A stretch of DNA of 64,000 nucleotides, taken from the NCBI RefSeq assembly GCF_028551255.1, contig NZ_CP117029.1, positions 2,914,001-2,978,000 of the forward strand, read 5' to 3'. Both the position numbers and the translations under genes were made by a program. The first letter of the stretch is position 1. Each line of letters opens with the position of its first letter. A model generated the notes under the pieces. That model had not been told where the DNA came from. It saw nothing but the letters and a program-made list of their open reading frames with translations, and did not search any database. This document shows, piece by piece, positions 8,979 to 20,034 of the stretch. The DNA comes from Vibrio tubiashii. Its GTDB lineage: Bacteria; Pseudomonadota; Gammaproteobacteria; Enterobacterales; Vibrionaceae.

Positions 8979-9767
8979 TTACTGAACCGCTTCTTCACCG
9001 TTATCGATTTTTAGTAGCTCAACTTCAAATACTAGTGTTGAGTTAGCTGGAATCGTTGGCGTATCTTGTTCACCGTACGCAAGCTCTGGCGGGATGACAA
9101 ACTTGAACTTAGAACCAACAGGCATTAGTTGAACGCCTTCTGTCCAACCAGGGATAACGCGGTTTAGTGGGAAAGTCGCTGGTTCACCACGGTCGTATGA
9201 GCTATCGAACTGAGTACCGTCGATCAACGTACCTTTGTAGTGTACTTGAACCGTATCGGTATCTTTTGGCTGCTCACCTTCAGCAGGGGTCATTACTTGG
9301 TAAAGTAGACCAGTGTCAGTCTTCTTAACACCTTCTTGCTTTTCAAACTCAGCGCGGAAATCAGCACCTTCTTGCTTAGCAGCCGCTGCTTTTTCAGCCG
9401 CTTGCTTTTGCATTGTTTCAGCAACACGCTTGTCTAGTGCTTCTAGTGCAGCGCGAGTTTCTTCTTCGTTAAGCTCTGGGTTACCAGCAAATACGTGCTC
9501 AATACCTTTAAGAACAAGATCTTTATTTAGCGTGATGCCAATTTCGTTTGGCTTGTCTAGGCTAGTGCTTAGGTAGTTAGCAAAAGAGACACCAATCGCG
9601 TATGCCGCTTTGTCATCTTCTGTTGCAAAAGAAACCGTCTTAGCTGTTTCTGCTTGCACTTGCTCTGCCGCTGGCGCTGTTTCTGCTTTTGGTTCTTCTT
9701 CTTTTTGACAGCCAACAGCGAGTGCAACAGTTGCAGCAAGCAGTGACACTTTAAAAATCGATTTCAT
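8979..9767 (-). CDS. fkpA: FKBP-type peptidyl-prolyl isomerase FkpA (predicted lipoprotein)
   Basis: A 262-residue envelope chaperone and proline isomerase. The N-terminus is a lipoprotein signal ending LAVGC, so Cys20 should be lipidated; E. coli FkpA is a soluble periplasmic protein. An Ala/Glu-rich linker leads to the helical FKBP_N dimerisation domain (about 45-145), then the FKBP domain (about 150-255) with DGTQFDSSYDRGEP, VIPGWTEGVQLMPVGSK and IPPELAYG. It is divergent from the WD40-slyX pair, as in the enteric fkpA/slyX neighbourhood. Confidence 0.93.
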   Translation of the reverse strand: MKSIFKVSLLAATVALAVGCQKEEEPKAETAPAAEQVQAETAKTVSFATEDDKAAYAIGVSFANYLSTSLDKPNEIGITLNKDLVLKGIEHVFAGNPELNEEETRAALEALDKRVAETMQKQAAEKAAAAKQEGADFRAEFEKQEGVKKTDTGLLYQVMTPAEGEQPKDTDTVQVHYKGTLIDGTQFDSSYDRGEPATFPLNRVIPGWTEGVQLMPVGSKFKFVIPPELAYGEQDTPTIPANSTLVFEVELLKIDNGEEAVQ

Positions 9768-9897
9768 TTAACTCTCCAATTGAGACTTTTGTCTTTGTGC
9801 ACAAATCTTTAAGAAACACTGGTACACATTTGAATGTTGTACCAATATAACCAATATGCGTCTTAATTAAACGTAAACAAGCGGATATTTGGACTTA

Positions 9898-10878
9898 ATG
9901 CGTATAATTTTTAACTCAATAATCATCACTATTGTCATTACAGCGTTAAATGGGTGTTTTTTCTCCGCTCAAGACAGCCAGCGATGGACTATCGAACCTA
10001 AAGGCACCACCAGCTTTGCATTAAGCCGCGATGCTCGTTTCGCCCTTCTTTACTCTAAAGAACACCAACTTGTTTTATGGGATCTGGATGAAAGCCAAGA
10101 GCTCGCTTCATTGGGCGCTCAAGATCCCCAATCTAGTACCGTTTCACGTATCCGAATTTCAGATAATGGCCGTTTCGCGGTAACCGCAACACAAATCAAC
10201 TTCGCAGTCTGGGACTTGGCTTGGACACAAGCTGAAGGACTTTGGTCAATTTCCGACGGCTTGATCCGCGATGTTGATATTGCCAGTAATGGCGATCAAG
10301 TACTGCTTGGTCTATCCAATGGCAAAGCCATCTACGTCAACTTAGTCACCGGTCGCCGCTTAGAGTTCCTTGCCCACAATGAAAAAGTCAATTCGGTTGC
10401 CCTTTCTCCCAACGGGCGGTTTGCTCTCTCAGGCGGCAATGACTACAAAGCGCATCTGTGGGATACCAATACTGGACAGATATTAAAAACCTTTGAACAT
10501 GAACAGCGGGTGAACCGAGTCGCCCTGCAGCGCGACGGCAAATACGCTTTCACTTCTGACGGGGGGAACCAAGCGATTATCTGGGATCTCACCACTGGAG
10601 AAGAAATGTCTCGACTACGTAGCTTCTCTCGCCAGCTGATTTTCTCAACTGCTCGCTTTTCTGATGATGGTCAATACCTTGTTACCGGAACCCCATCGAG
10701 CCGTATCATGGTTTGGGATACTCACACAGGTAAGCGAGTTGATGGATTTGAAGCTGAACCACTAAAAGATACTCGCCCTCCACGCGCAGTGGTGTATGAT
10801 GCAGCCTTTGATAGCCAAAACCGAGTGATCTCGGGGACATCGGCTGGTATCGCCCAAGCTTGGGATGTGGATTATTAA
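9898..10878 (+). CDS. WD40-repeat lipoprotein of unknown function
   Basis: A 326-residue protein with a lipoprotein signal (hydrophobic stretch ending TALNGC). It is followed by about six or seven WD40-type repeats, seen as recurring (V/A)ALS.(D/N)GR(F/Y)A and WD-terminated strands such as LVLWDLDES, AHLWDTNTG, AIIWDLTTGE and IMVWDTHTGK. These would fold into a beta-propeller used for protein binding. I start at ATG 9898; a TTG at 9889 is in frame but has poor spacing. It precedes slyX by 19 bp, so the two are probably co-transcribed. No function can be assigned. Confidence 0.85.
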   Translation: MRIIFNSIIITIVITALNGCFFSAQDSQRWTIEPKGTTSFALSRDARFALLYSKEHQLVLWDLDESQELASLGAQDPQSSTVSRIRISDNGRFAVTATQINFAVWDLAWTQAEGLWSISDGLIRDVDIASNGDQVLLGLSNGKAIYVNLVTGRRLEFLAHNEKVNSVALSPNGRFALSGGNDYKAHLWDTNTGQILKTFEHEQRVNRVALQRDGKYAFTSDGGNQAIIWDLTTGEEMSRLRSFSRQLIFSTARFSDDGQYLVTGTPSSRIMVWDTHTGKRVDGFEAEPLKDTRPPRAVVYDAAFDSQNRVISGTSAGIAQAWDVDY

Positions 10879-10897
10879 CAGCAAAGATCAGTGAGCC

Positions 10898-11125
10898 ATG
10901 ACAGAAAAGCGAGTTGAACAATTAGAAAGCCGCGTGAATGACCTAGAGTGTCAATTGGCTTTCCAAGAGCAGACCATTGAAGAGTTGAACGATGCGCTTA
11001 GTCAGCAGCAATTGTTGATCTCAAAAATGCAGGACCAGATGAAATACGTGGTAGGTAAAATGAAAAACATGGATGCCTCAAACGTGGAAAACCCTGCCAA
11101 TGAGCCGCCACCACCTCACTACTAA
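10898..11125 (+). CDS. slyX: SlyX family protein
   Basis: A 75-residue protein that is almost entirely coiled coil (residues 1-60, heptads such as VEQLESRVNDLECQLAFQEQ) with a Pro-rich tail ending PPPPHY, both typical of SlyX. Its function is unknown; the name comes from its position next to slyD in E. coli. It lies beside fkpA, as in enterics, and ends 10 bp before a convergent DUF2065 gene. Confidence 0.92.
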   Translation: MTEKRVEQLESRVNDLECQLAFQEQTIEELNDALSQQQLLISKMQDQMKYVVGKMKNMDASNVENPANEPPPPHY

Positions 11126-11135
11126 GCTCTACAAA

Positions 11136-11321
11136 CTAGCCAAATACATAAGCAATTACGGCTCCAGCGACCACTAAACAGCCACCAATTCGACGTAGCT
11201 GATTGTCCGGCTGTTGACTGAGTTGAGCGACCATATTGCGCCAACCGTTGGGAGCGATCAGTGGGCCAAGTCCTTCAACAATAAGTACTAGGCCAAAGGC
11301 GAGCCATAAAGAGTTCGACAT
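11136..11321 (-). CDS. DUF2065 small membrane protein (YjeT-like)
   Basis: A 61-residue protein with two predicted membrane helices (about residues 4-22 and 44-60) and the family segment GLGPLIAPNGWR. E. coli yjeT also follows hflC. Here a strong terminator separates it from hflC, so any co-expression depends on read-through. No biochemical role is established for the family. Confidence 0.85.
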   Translation of the reverse strand: MSNSLWLAFGLVLIVEGLGPLIAPNGWRNMVAQLSQQPDNQLRRIGGCLVVAGAVIAYVFG

Positions 11322-11335
11322 AGATTTCCTACCAT

Positions 11336-11368
11336 AAAAAAAATAAAGGCTCCATTAAGGAGCCTTTA
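11336..11368 (-). terminator. Terminator of the amiB-hflC operon
   Basis: A perfect 10-bp stem (11344-11353 with 11359-11368, TAAAGGCTCC arm) and 5-nt loop are followed on the minus strand by a run of eight T. It closes the hflX-hflK-hflC end of the operon. Confidence 0.92.
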
Positions 11369-11384
11369 TACTATCAGAGTTTAT

Positions 11385-12362
11385 TTACTTCGCTTCTGCG
11401 CCAGTTGCGTTATTCATGTACTGGAAGAAGTCACTCTTCGGATCCAGTACTAGGATATCGCTCTTATCGCTGAATGATTTCTCGTAAGCTTTAAGAGAAC
11501 GCATAAAGCTAAAGAATTCTGGGTCTTTGTTGTAAGCATCTGAGTAGATTTTCGCAGATTTCGCATCCGCTTCACCTCGTGTTACACGTGCAGTCTTGTC
11601 TGCTTCTGCTAGAACTGTTGCCACTTCTAGATCAGCTTGTGCTCGGATAACTTCTGCCTTCTCACGACCTTGAGAACGGTGCTTACGCGCAACAGATTCA
11701 CGCTCAGCTCTCATTCGGCGGTAGATAGACTCACTGATTTCGTCAGGTAGGTTGATTTTCTTCATACGGAAATCAACGATCTCAACACCCAAGTCTTTCA
11801 TTGCACTATCTGTAGTGCCGACAAGAACGTTCTCCATAATTTGGTCACGCTCACCGTCCACTTCTAGCGCTTCTAAAGCTGCTTCAGTTGTCACTTCTTC
11901 GCTGTCTGCACTGTCAGGAAGTACATCTTTGTTACGCGGGCCAGAAACAATCTGCTTGATCTCACGAGCACCAATTTCAGAACGTAGTACGTCGGTGACT
12001 TTACGTTCAAGTAGCGCTTCCGCTGTCAACGTATTACCACCACCAGTGGTTAGGTAGTAACGACCGAAGTCTGAAATACGCCACTTAACGTAAGTATCGA
12101 TCAGCACGTCTTTTTTCTCAGACGTTACGAAACGGTCAGAACGGCTATCCATTGTTTGGATACGCGCATCTAGCGTTTTCACACGATCGAATAGCGGCAT
12201 CTTAAAATGCAAGCCTGGCTCGTAGATTCTTGATACGCCGTTATCATCAAGAACACGACCAAATCGAATCACCAATCCACGCTCGCCTTCTTGAATGACA
12301 AAGACTGACATTAGCAGTAGAACAATGGTAACGACTAATACAGGGATCATTAACTTACGCAT
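11385..12362 (-). CDS. hflC: FtsH modulator HflC (SPFH protein)
   Basis: A 325-residue inner-membrane protein with an N-terminal anchor (about residues 5-23), then an SPFH/band-7 domain (VIQEGERGLVIRFGRV onward) and a long Ala/Glu-rich helix (about 205-270). With HflK it forms a large cage around FtsH and limits access of membrane substrates to the protease. It starts 2 bp after the hflK stop, consistent with the stoichiometric HflK-HflC complex. Confidence 0.97.
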   Translation of the reverse strand: MRKLMIPVLVVTIVLLLMSVFVIQEGERGLVIRFGRVLDDNGVSRIYEPGLHFKMPLFDRVKTLDARIQTMDSRSDRFVTSEKKDVLIDTYVKWRISDFGRYYLTTGGGNTLTAEALLERKVTDVLRSEIGAREIKQIVSGPRNKDVLPDSADSEEVTTEAALEALEVDGERDQIMENVLVGTTDSAMKDLGVEIVDFRMKKINLPDEISESIYRRMRAERESVARKHRSQGREKAEVIRAQADLEVATVLAEADKTARVTRGEADAKSAKIYSDAYNKDPEFFSFMRSLKAYEKSFSDKSDILVLDPKSDFFQYMNNATGAEAK

Positions 12363-12364
12363 TC

Positions 12365-13555
12365 TTAATATCTCCCTTGACGTGAACCAGTTGAACGAGA
12401 TTGCGAGTCTGAAGTTGTCTCATTTGCCTGAGTCTCTAGCTCAATTTGATCGTATGCAGAAGAAGACTTCGTGCTACGTTTAGTTTGAGTCTTACCTTCA
12501 CCAGCCAACTTATCGATTGGCAAGTAAAGCAGGTTGCCACTTGATTCAGAATCAATCAGAACCTTAGAAGTGCTACTGTAGACTTCTTCCATCGTGTCTA
12601 GGTATAGACGGTTACGAGTAACTTCAGGAGCTGCTTGGTATTCAGGAAGTAGCTTCTCAAACTGCGCTACTTGACCAAGTGCTTCATTCACTACGCGCTC
12701 CGAGTAACCCAATGCTTCTTTCTTCAAACGCTCAGCTCGACCTGTCGCTTTTGGAAGAATGTCGTTACGGTAAGCTTCTGCTTCACGCTCAAAACGCTCT
12801 TCATCCTCACGCGCTGCGATAGCATCATCGAATGCGTCTTTAACTTGCTCAGGTGGACGTGCAGACTGGAAGTTGACATCAACAATGACGACACCCATAT
12901 CGTAGCTGTCTACGATTTCATTTAACGTTTCCTGAGTACTTTGACGAATTTGCTGACGACCAGTCGTCAGGATGCTATCCATCAGAGAGTCACCAATCAC
13001 TGCACGAAGCGCAGAGTCGGTCGCTTGGCGTAAGCTGTCGTCTGCGTTGGTTACGCGGAATAGGTATTTGTACGGGTCAGCAACACGGTACTGAACATCC
13101 ATCGCAACCGTAACTACGTTTTCATCTTTAGTCAGCATTAGACCTGATGAACGCAGTGAGCGAATCGCCTGTACGTTAACCGGTGACACTTCATCAATGA
13201 AGCGCGGACGCCAGTTTAGACCAGGATCGACAACGCGATCATATTTACCGAGACGTAGCACTACACCACGCTCTGCTTCGCCGATAGTGTAAAAGCCAGC
13301 GAAGAACCAAATTGCTATTGCGATTGCTGCGATAACACCAAAACCTAGTGCTCCGCCGCCGCCAATAGACGATCCTTTACCGCCTTTGCCACCACCAAAC
13401 TTTCCACCCAGTTTCTGACTCAGTTTATTAAACACTTCGTCTAAGTCTGGCGGTCCTTGATCACGGCCACCTTTGTTACCACGATTGTTATTACCCCAAG
13501 GGTCATTATCGCGGCCATTGTTGCCGTTGTTATTACCAGGCTCATTCCACGCCAT
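12365..13555 (-). CDS. hflK: FtsH modulator HflK (SPFH protein)
   Basis: A 396-residue partner of HflC. The N-terminus is strongly Asn/Gly-rich (residues 5-68), followed by one membrane helix (about 70-89) and the SPFH domain beginning FYTIGEAERGVVLRLGKYD. A charged helix follows, then a Ser/Thr/Gln-rich tail. The Gly/Asn-rich leader is typical of HflK and probably disordered in the cytoplasm. It lies 45 bp downstream of hflX in the conserved hflX-hflK-hflC order. Confidence 0.97.
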   Translation of the reverse strand: MAWNEPGNNNGNNGRDNDPWGNNNRGNKGGRDQGPPDLDEVFNKLSQKLGGKFGGGKGGKGSSIGGGGALGFGVIAAIAIAIWFFAGFYTIGEAERGVVLRLGKYDRVVDPGLNWRPRFIDEVSPVNVQAIRSLRSSGLMLTKDENVVTVAMDVQYRVADPYKYLFRVTNADDSLRQATDSALRAVIGDSLMDSILTTGRQQIRQSTQETLNEIVDSYDMGVVIVDVNFQSARPPEQVKDAFDDAIAAREDEERFEREAEAYRNDILPKATGRAERLKKEALGYSERVVNEALGQVAQFEKLLPEYQAAPEVTRNRLYLDTMEEVYSSTSKVLIDSESSGNLLYLPIDKLAGEGKTQTKRSTKSSSAYDQIELETQANETTSDSQSRSTGSRQGRY

Positions 13556-13600
13556 TAGAAAGCTCCATCATTTGATATGACGTTATACTGTAGCAGTCAT

Positions 13601-14890
13601 TTAAGTAACTATAAAGTCACGTAAAACTGCCCCTTCTCTTTTTTCAAGTCTAGACCAATCCACTTGTTGCATGCGAACATTAATCAACAAGTTACCTTCC
13701 TGGTCATATTCTTCTCGTTGAATACATTTCATCTGGAAGAATGTACTACGAATTCGCCCTTGATGTTGTGGCGGGATTCGCAATTGATACTGAACCATTT
13801 GACTCGCGAGACGCTCCGTCAACGCATCAAACAGCAGCTCAATACCTATGCCTTCCATTGCAGAAACCCAAACTGCGCGAGGAATTCCTTCCTCATCACG
13901 TTCTATACGAGGTTTCTGGTCTTCTAGATTATCAATCTTGTTCATGACAACCAGAGACGGTACCTCGTGGGCATCGATCTCTTCTAGTACTTCATGAACA
14001 GCTTGAATATTCTCACGAAAACGGTCGTCGCTGGCATCTACAACATGTAACAAAATGTCAGCTTCTTGAGTTTCTTGCAGTGTTGCTTTAAATGCAGCAA
14101 CAAGATCGTGCGGAAGATGACGAATAAACCCTACCGTATCGGCTAAGATCGCCGGGCCAACATCTGCTAGCTCAATTTTACGTAAAGTTGGGTCTAGCGT
14201 GGCAAACAGCTGGTCTGCGGCGTAAACACCTGCTTCAGTAATACGGTTAAATAGGGTCGACTTACCTGCGTTGGTATAACCAACTAAAGAAACAGTCGGG
14301 ATTTCCGCTCGATTTCGAGCACGGCGACCTTGTTCACGCTGTTTAGCCACTTTCCCTAAACGGCGCAGTATCGCTTTAATACGATCACGCAATAGACGTC
14401 GGTCAGTTTCTAACTGAGTTTCACCTGGACCACGTAAACCGATACCACCTTTCTGTCTTTCAAGGTGCGTCCAGCCGCGGATCAATCGGGTTGAGATATG
14501 GCGAAGCTGAGCAAGCTCAACCTGCAATTTACCTTCATGAGTTCGGGCGCGTTGAGCAAAAATATCAAGGATCAGACCTGTACGGTCAACCACACGACAC
14601 TTACACAACTGTTCGAGGTTACGTTCTTGGGCAGGAGAGAGGGCGTGATTAAAAATCACAATATCAGCGCCAGATAACTGCACAGCCTGTGCAATCTCTT
14701 GAGCCTTACCCTCTCCGACATAGTATTTAGGGTGTGGAGACTGGCGACTTCCAGTTACAACTTGTAACGCAGAAACGCCAGCTGAAGAGACCAACATCTC
14801 AAACTCGCTGAGATCTTCCCACTCCCCTTCTTGCGTGAAGTTGATATGAACAAGTACGGCTCGCTCACCGGCTTCATAACGGTCAAACAA
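13601..14890 (-). CDS. hflX: GTPase HflX
   Basis: A 429-residue ribosome-associated GTPase that splits stalled 70S ribosomes, notably after heat shock. The N-terminal HflX domain and coiled linker (GPGETQLETDRRLLRDRI) precede the G domain with GYTNAGKSTLF (G1), DTVGFI (G3) and NKID (G4). The start is TTG: the N-terminus MFDRYEAGE is conserved in E. coli HflX, and AAGGAG sits upstream at good spacing. No in-frame ATG would preserve that N-terminus. It is 40 bp after hfq. Confidence 0.96.
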   Translation of the reverse strand: MFDRYEAGERAVLVHINFTQEGEWEDLSEFEMLVSSAGVSALQVVTGSRQSPHPKYYVGEGKAQEIAQAVQLSGADIVIFNHALSPAQERNLEQLCKCRVVDRTGLILDIFAQRARTHEGKLQVELAQLRHISTRLIRGWTHLERQKGGIGLRGPGETQLETDRRLLRDRIKAILRRLGKVAKQREQGRRARNRAEIPTVSLVGYTNAGKSTLFNRITEAGVYAADQLFATLDPTLRKIELADVGPAILADTVGFIRHLPHDLVAAFKATLQETQEADILLHVVDASDDRFRENIQAVHEVLEEIDAHEVPSLVVMNKIDNLEDQKPRIERDEEGIPRAVWVSAMEGIGIELLFDALTERLASQMVQYQLRIPPQHQGRIRSTFFQMKCIQREEYDQEGNLLINVRMQQVDWSRLEKREGAVLRDFIVT

Positions 14891-14930
14891 GCAATCAACT
14901 CCTTACAAACAAATATGGTAATTCAGAGAA

Positions 14931-15227
<297 letters not shown>

Positions 15228-15383
15228 TTATTTAGCTAGTGGTGCGCTGCATTAAAAGATGCGGCCTTTGCTCTGAGCTAAACGAATAAAATAACACCCT
15301 GTCGCTACTTGTTATGACGACTTTGAAGCGAAATTTCAAGTAACAGATCCTTTACAGGGCACATTCACGCAAAAGCGATCACA

Positions 15384-16334
15384 TTATACACAGCTAAAAC
15401 CTTCAGATGCTATGGCATTTGAGACAGTTTCTAGCGCGTGTTCAATGTTTTCACTATCTAACCAAGTTAAATCATCCCAGCTGCGTAACCAGGTGATTTG
15501 TCGCTTGGCCAATTGACGGGTTGCACAGACGCCCTTAAAAATGGCTTCATCTAACGTGCAGTTCCCATCCAAATAGTCCCACATCTGCCTATAACCTACA
15601 CAACGAATCGAAGGTAGATCTGGGTGAAGATCGTCGCGAGCATATAGCGCACGCATTTCATCTTCAAAACCCGCTTCGATCATCTTCTCGTAGCGCAGCT
15701 CAATTCGGCGATGGAGCTCTGCCCTTTCCTTGGGAGCTATTGCAAACTGTTTAACTCGGTACGGCAGGCTTTCGCCCTTAGTTTGAGTTAACTCAGTAAG
15801 AGTTTTACCTGAAATTCGATAAACTTCCAATGCCCTAGACAATCTTTGTGGATCATTCGGGTGGATTCGCTCTGCTGAGACAGGATCAATCTCTTTTAAC
15901 TGATCGTGTAATTTATCCCAACCCAAAGCTAATGCTTCTTGCTCTATCTGTTGGCGAATTTCAGTATCTGCGGCTGGTAGTGGCGATAGCCCTTCCAGTA
16001 ACGCTTTGTAGTAAAGCATGGTGCCACCGACGAGTAGTGGGATCTTGCCTTGCTCTACAATTTTATTCATTTCATTCAGCGCATCACGACGAAAATCAGC
16101 AGCAGAATAGGCTTCACTAGGATCAAGAATATCGATCAAGCGATGCGGCGCTTGGGCTTGTTCCTCGGCATCAGGTTTTGCCGTACCAATATCCATTCCT
16201 TTGTAGATCAGTGCTGAATCAACTGAAATGATCTCTACCGGGAATTTCTGGCGTAAACGAATCGCAAGATCCGTTTTTCCTGACGCTGTTGGCCCCATTA
16301 AAAATAGAGCTAAAGGTAATTCTGTGTTGTTCAT
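15384..16334 (-). CDS. miaA: tRNA dimethylallyltransferase MiaA
   Basis: A 316-residue enzyme that adds the dimethylallyl group to N6 of A37 in tRNAs reading codons beginning with U, the first step to ms2i6A. It shows the P-loop [14 protein letters not shown] (about residues 14-27), [16 protein letters not shown] and the downstream [12 protein letters not shown] segment. Its start overlaps the mutL stop by 4 nt (16331-16334), so the genes are translationally coupled. Cytoplasmic. Confidence 0.97.
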   Translation of the reverse strand: MNNTELPLALFLMGPTASGKTDLAIRLRQKFPVEIISVDSALIYKGMDIGTAKPDAEEQAQAPHRLIDILDPSEAYSAADFRRDALNEMNKIVEQGKIPLLVGGTMLYYKALLEGLSPLPAADTEIRQQIEQEALALGWDKLHDQLKEIDPVSAERIHPNDPQRLSRALEVYRISGKTLTELTQTKGESLPYRVKQFAIAPKERAELHRRIELRYEKMIEAGFEDEMRALYARDDLHPDLPSIRCVGYRQMWDYLDGNCTLDEAIFKGVCATRQLAKRQITWLRSWDDLTWLDSENIEHALETVSNAIASEGFSCV

Positions 16335-18304
16335 AATTCTAACGCTGCAATCGTTGCAGAAAAGTCTACTGGCTTAACAAAGGTTTGGTCACTAAGTGGA
16401 AGTCTTCCTTGCCACAATTGCTCTACATCAGCAATGATCTGGATGGCTTCCGACAAAGTGTAGTCACTTTTTACCTGAGTAATATGATCACTAAGCCATT
16501 TTGCTAACTGGGTATGTGACAGCGGCTGTGAAGCGGCTTGACACGAGACCGCGTAAGATAGCAGATCTGGCACCAGTTGTTGCAAGTTTTGTTGCCTCAA
16601 AGGTTGGGGCACGCCCATAACCATCAGCGCCTTATTACCGCGTGCTTTTAGCTCAATGCCAAATGTATCTAGCGTTGGCTGAAGCGCTTGCGCAACTTCG
16701 AGCAGAGCATCATCTAACTTAACCGACAAAGGAACCAATAACGGTTGGCTTTTTAAATTACGTTCGCGAGTCGACAATTGACCATTGATCCGAAGCCACT
16801 CCGCTTTAGCAAGGTTGACCAAACGCGTACCTTGCTTATCTGCCATCACAAGATACCGACCTTGTACGACATGGATTGCTTTTCCTAACGATTCGACAAC
16901 CTGAACATCAACTTGTTCATTCGAAATCGTCTTTGCCGCTGGGATTTGCGCTTTTTCCGCTTCTGCGATCTCCGGAGTTTGGAGTAATTCCTGATAGGCT
17001 TTTACTTCCTGCTTACTCGGTGCAGGTTCGCTATAGCGCTCAGTGACTCTTGGCTTGTTTAGCGGGCGAGATTCTTGCCATTCATGTCTTGGCTGCGCTT
17101 CACGCACACTCTCTCGACTTTCGCCATAATCGGCTTTACCGGGATAAGAAGGCACTGACTCAATTGCGCGATATTCTTGCTGAGAAGTACGATTTGCCAC
17201 TTCACGAGGTGCAGAAATTGGCTCTGGCTCATCCGATGGATTTGATGGCTGCTCTACATGGAATGCAGACGCGGTTTGTTCTGGCTTATCAATATGGGCA
17301 CTTTGAGCCAAGGCATCACTCAACGCTTGATAGATAAAGTCATGCACAAGACGCGCTTGATGGAAGCGAACTTCATGCTTGGCAGGATGTACATTGACAT
17401 CGACTTGATGTGGGTCGAGTTCGATAAAGAGCACATATGTCGCAAACTGATCGGGGCGCAGGCTAGTCTCATAGCTTTGGCGAATCGCGTGATTGATCAG
17501 TTTGTCACGCATCATACGGCCATTAACGTAACAGTATTGCAGATCGCTTTGCTGACGAGCACCCTCTGGCGTGGTGATCCAACCATGCAGCTTGAGCCCC
17601 TGATGCTCTAGCTCTATTTTGAGCATGTTACGCACAAAGGCATTACCACACACTGCTGCAATACGCTTTTCTGCCTGTGCCTCAGTTTTCGCCGCGCGAT
17701 ACTGTTTAATGAGTTTACCGTTGTGTCTGAGATTGATCGTAACGTCGAAGCGGCTAAGCGCAATCCGTTTCAATAACTCATCTATATGGGTAAATTCGGT
17801 TTTCTCTGTACGCAGAAACTTGCGCCTCGCTGGCGTATTGAAGAACAGATCAAGCACTTCAACCGTGGTACCAATAGGATGGGCAGCAGGCTGAAGCTTA
17901 ACCTGCATCTCGCGGCCTTCACTGTACGCTGACCAAGCTTGCTCTTGTGTCGCGGGTCGTGAGGTCATGGTTAAACGGGCAACAGAACTGATACTCGCTA
18001 AGGCTTCACCACGAAAGCCTAAGCTAATGATCGCTTCCAGATCGTCAAGGGTGTGAATCTTCGACGTGGCATGTCGACTTAGCGCCAGACCTAACTCATC
18101 TTTGACGATCCCTTTGCCATTGTCGCGCACACGGATCAGCTTAGCGCCGCCCTTCTCGATATCAATATCGATGCGTGTTGCGCCAGAATCTAAGCTATTT
18201 TCCACCAACTCTTTGACTACAGAAGCGGGTCTTTCTACCACTTCACCCGCCGCGATTTGGTTGGCAAGGCGCGCAGGAAGGATCTTAATCGTCACGTCTG
18301 GCAC
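16331..18304 (-). CDS. mutL: DNA mismatch repair protein MutL
   Basis: A 657-residue GHKL ATPase that links MutS mismatch recognition to MutH nicking and UvrD unwinding. The N-terminal ATPase motifs are intact: [24 protein letters not shown] and [14 protein letters not shown] variable Pro/Glu/Ser-rich linker (about 335-460) joins the C-terminal dimerisation domain. I see no DQHA(x)2E(x)4E endonuclease motif, as expected for a methyl-directed gammaproteobacterial system. It is 5 bp after amiB and overlaps miaA. Confidence 0.97.
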   Translation of the reverse strand: MPDVTIKILPARLANQIAAGEVVERPASVVKELVENSLDSGATRIDIDIEKGGAKLIRVRDNGKGIVKDELGLALSRHATSKIHTLDDLEAIISLGFRGEALASISSVARLTMTSRPATQEQAWSAYSEGREMQVKLQPAAHPIGTTVEVLDLFFNTPARRKFLRTEKTEFTHIDELLKRIALSRFDVTINLRHNGKLIKQYRAAKTEAQAEKRIAAVCGNAFVRNMLKIELEHQGLKLHGWITTPEGARQQSDLQYCYVNGRMMRDKLINHAIRQSYETSLRPDQFATYVLFIELDPHQVDVNVHPAKHEVRFHQARLVHDFIYQALSDALAQSAHIDKPEQTASAFHVEQPSNPSDEPEPISAPREVANRTSQQEYRAIESVPSYPGKADYGESRESVREAQPRHEWQESRPLNKPRVTERYSEPAPSKQEVKAYQELLQTPEIAEAEKAQIPAAKTISNEQVDVQVVESLGKAIHVVQGRYLVMADKQGTRLVNLAKAEWLRINGQLSTRERNLKSQPLLVPLSVKLDDALLEVAQALQPTLDTFGIELKARGNKALMVMGVPQPLRQQNLQQLVPDLLSYAVSCQAASQPLSHTQLAKWLSDHITQVKSDYTLSEAIQIIADVEQLWQGRLPLSDQTFVKPVDFSATIAALEL

Positions 18305-18309
18305 TCACT

Positions 18310-20034
18310 TTAGTTGTGGGGAATGATCAACACCTGACCAACCGCCAACTGATCAGAACGCAAGTTGTTGGCTTTGCGAATGTTGTTCACACTGACCTGA
18401 TACTTGCTGGCAATTTTGCCCAAGAACTCACCACGCTTAACTGTGTGCTTACGTAGTGGTTGATCTTTCATACTCACAGTAATCTTTAACTTTTGCCCAA
18501 GCTTTAATGTATCGGACTTGAGCTTGTTTTCTTTCTTAATCGCAGCAACTGAAACTTTGTACTTCTCTGCGATTTTTCCTAGATACTCACCACGCTGTAC
18601 TACGTGAGTCAAAGTCTTAGTTTCGACTGGATTCTTAATTTGTGGCACCGAGATAGACTTACTTGAACCCGGAATCGTCAGCATCTGACCAATGGCTAAG
18701 CTTGTGCTCTTGAGCTTATTGGTCTGCATAATCGCTTTCGTCGACGTACCATACTTACTGGCTATCAACGACAGCGACTCACCGCGTGCCACTTTGTGCT
18801 TGATGGTTTTACCGCGATTAGCAAACAGAGTGCCTTCTGGAGGGTTTGCCTCAAAATACTGGACAATCGCCTTAGCAAGCGAGCGCGCCAGTTTGTCTTG
18901 GTGGCTGCGCTGGAACAACAATCTTTCTTCGGTCGGGTTAGTAATGAAGCCCGTCTCAACGAGTACAGAAGGAATATCTGGTGACTTCAATACCGCTAAG
19001 CTTGCGTTAACCGGATCTTTCTTGTGCAGCTTGATGCCAGCTCGCGTCATTTCTCGCAGGATCTTCGTTGCCAGTTTATAACCTTCTTTTTGTGAGTGGC
19101 TAAACTGTAGATCGAGCAGAGTCTGACTGACATTCCTATCGTTATTGTTCTTTGAAAGGACTTCTCCAGCCCCTCCTAGTAGTTGAGATTGTTCCTCATG
19201 ATTCTCTACCCAACGCGCTATCTCCGAGTTTGCTCGACGAGTATTCAAGACAAATACTGAACCACCGCGCGGTTGAGGCGTATGGAAGCCATCGGCGTGA
19301 ATCGAAACCAGCAAGTGTGCTTTGTTACGGCGAGCTATCTCTGAACGTTTGTTTAAATTGACAAAGTAGTCACCGCCTCGGGTCAGTACCGCTTTCATTC
19401 CCGGCACAGCATTGATTTGGGCAACGATCTTCTTAGAAATTGCTAAGGTCGCATGCTTTTCATATTTTTTGCTCGGACCAATTGAACCAGGGTCTTCGCC
19501 ACCATGACCAGGGTCAATCGCCACTACGATATCTGCCGTTCCGGCCAACTGAGAAGCATCACGGCTCACTGTTGTCGAGCTGCTTGATTTTGCAGGAGTT
19601 GAGGTTGCTTTCTTCTGACTGCCATGAGGCATATCGATCACAAGACGGTGACCATATTGCCCACCCGGAGTGGGTGCAAGCTTAAACAGTTGAGGAGTCA
19701 CTTTTCGTTTTAGCTCAAACACCAAACGATAAGTGCCTTTATTGGGCGGAGAGCTTTTACGGATCTTTTTCAAGACTGGACTATCGGTGATGTTGATAGG
19801 CAGCTTAGTGCTCAGAGACGTTTTCTTTAAATCAACGACTAAACGCTCTGGACTAGAGAGCGTAAAATAGCTGTAGTCAGCTTCTGATGAAAGATCGATG
19901 ACAACACGTGTCTCATCAGGAGAAGGCCAAACACGAATCCCTTCTAGCGCGTTTGCAAATGCAAAACCGGGCGCAAGAGTAAGAGCAAGAAGAAATGGAA
20001 AGAAAACAGCTCTTATAAAAGTACTCTTCAACAT
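18310..20034 (-). CDS. amiB: N-acetylmuramoyl-L-alanine amidase AmiB with three LysM domains
   Basis: A 574-residue periplasmic septal murein hydrolase. After a signal peptide it has an AMIN domain (about 28-125), an Amidase_3 domain (about 175-400: [32 protein letters not shown]) and three C-terminal LysM repeats, each with a V.RGE.L..IA.KY core. E. coli AmiB lacks LysM. I start at 20034, where GGAG is well placed, rather than 20061; this overlaps tsaE by 7 nt. Its expected activator EnvC is encoded at 33931-35067. Confidence 0.94.
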   Translation of the reverse strand: MLKSTFIRAVFFPFLLALTLAPGFAFANALEGIRVWPSPDETRVVIDLSSEADYSYFTLSSPERLVVDLKKTSLSTKLPINITDSPVLKKIRKSSPPNKGTYRLVFELKRKVTPQLFKLAPTPGGQYGHRLVIDMPHGSQKKATSTPAKSSSSTTVSRDASQLAGTADIVVAIDPGHGGEDPGSIGPSKKYEKHATLAISKKIVAQINAVPGMKAVLTRGGDYFVNLNKRSEIARRNKAHLLVSIHADGFHTPQPRGGSVFVLNTRRANSEIARWVENHEEQSQLLGGAGEVLSKNNNDRNVSQTLLDLQFSHSQKEGYKLATKILREMTRAGIKLHKKDPVNASLAVLKSPDIPSVLVETGFITNPTEERLLFQRSHQDKLARSLAKAIVQYFEANPPEGTLFANRGKTIKHKVARGESLSLIASKYGTSTKAIMQTNKLKSTSLAIGQMLTIPGSSKSISVPQIKNPVETKTLTHVVQRGEYLGKIAEKYKVSVAAIKKENKLKSDTLKLGQKLKITVSMKDQPLRKHTVKRGEFLGKIASKYQVSVNNIRKANNLRSDQLAVGQVLIIPHN

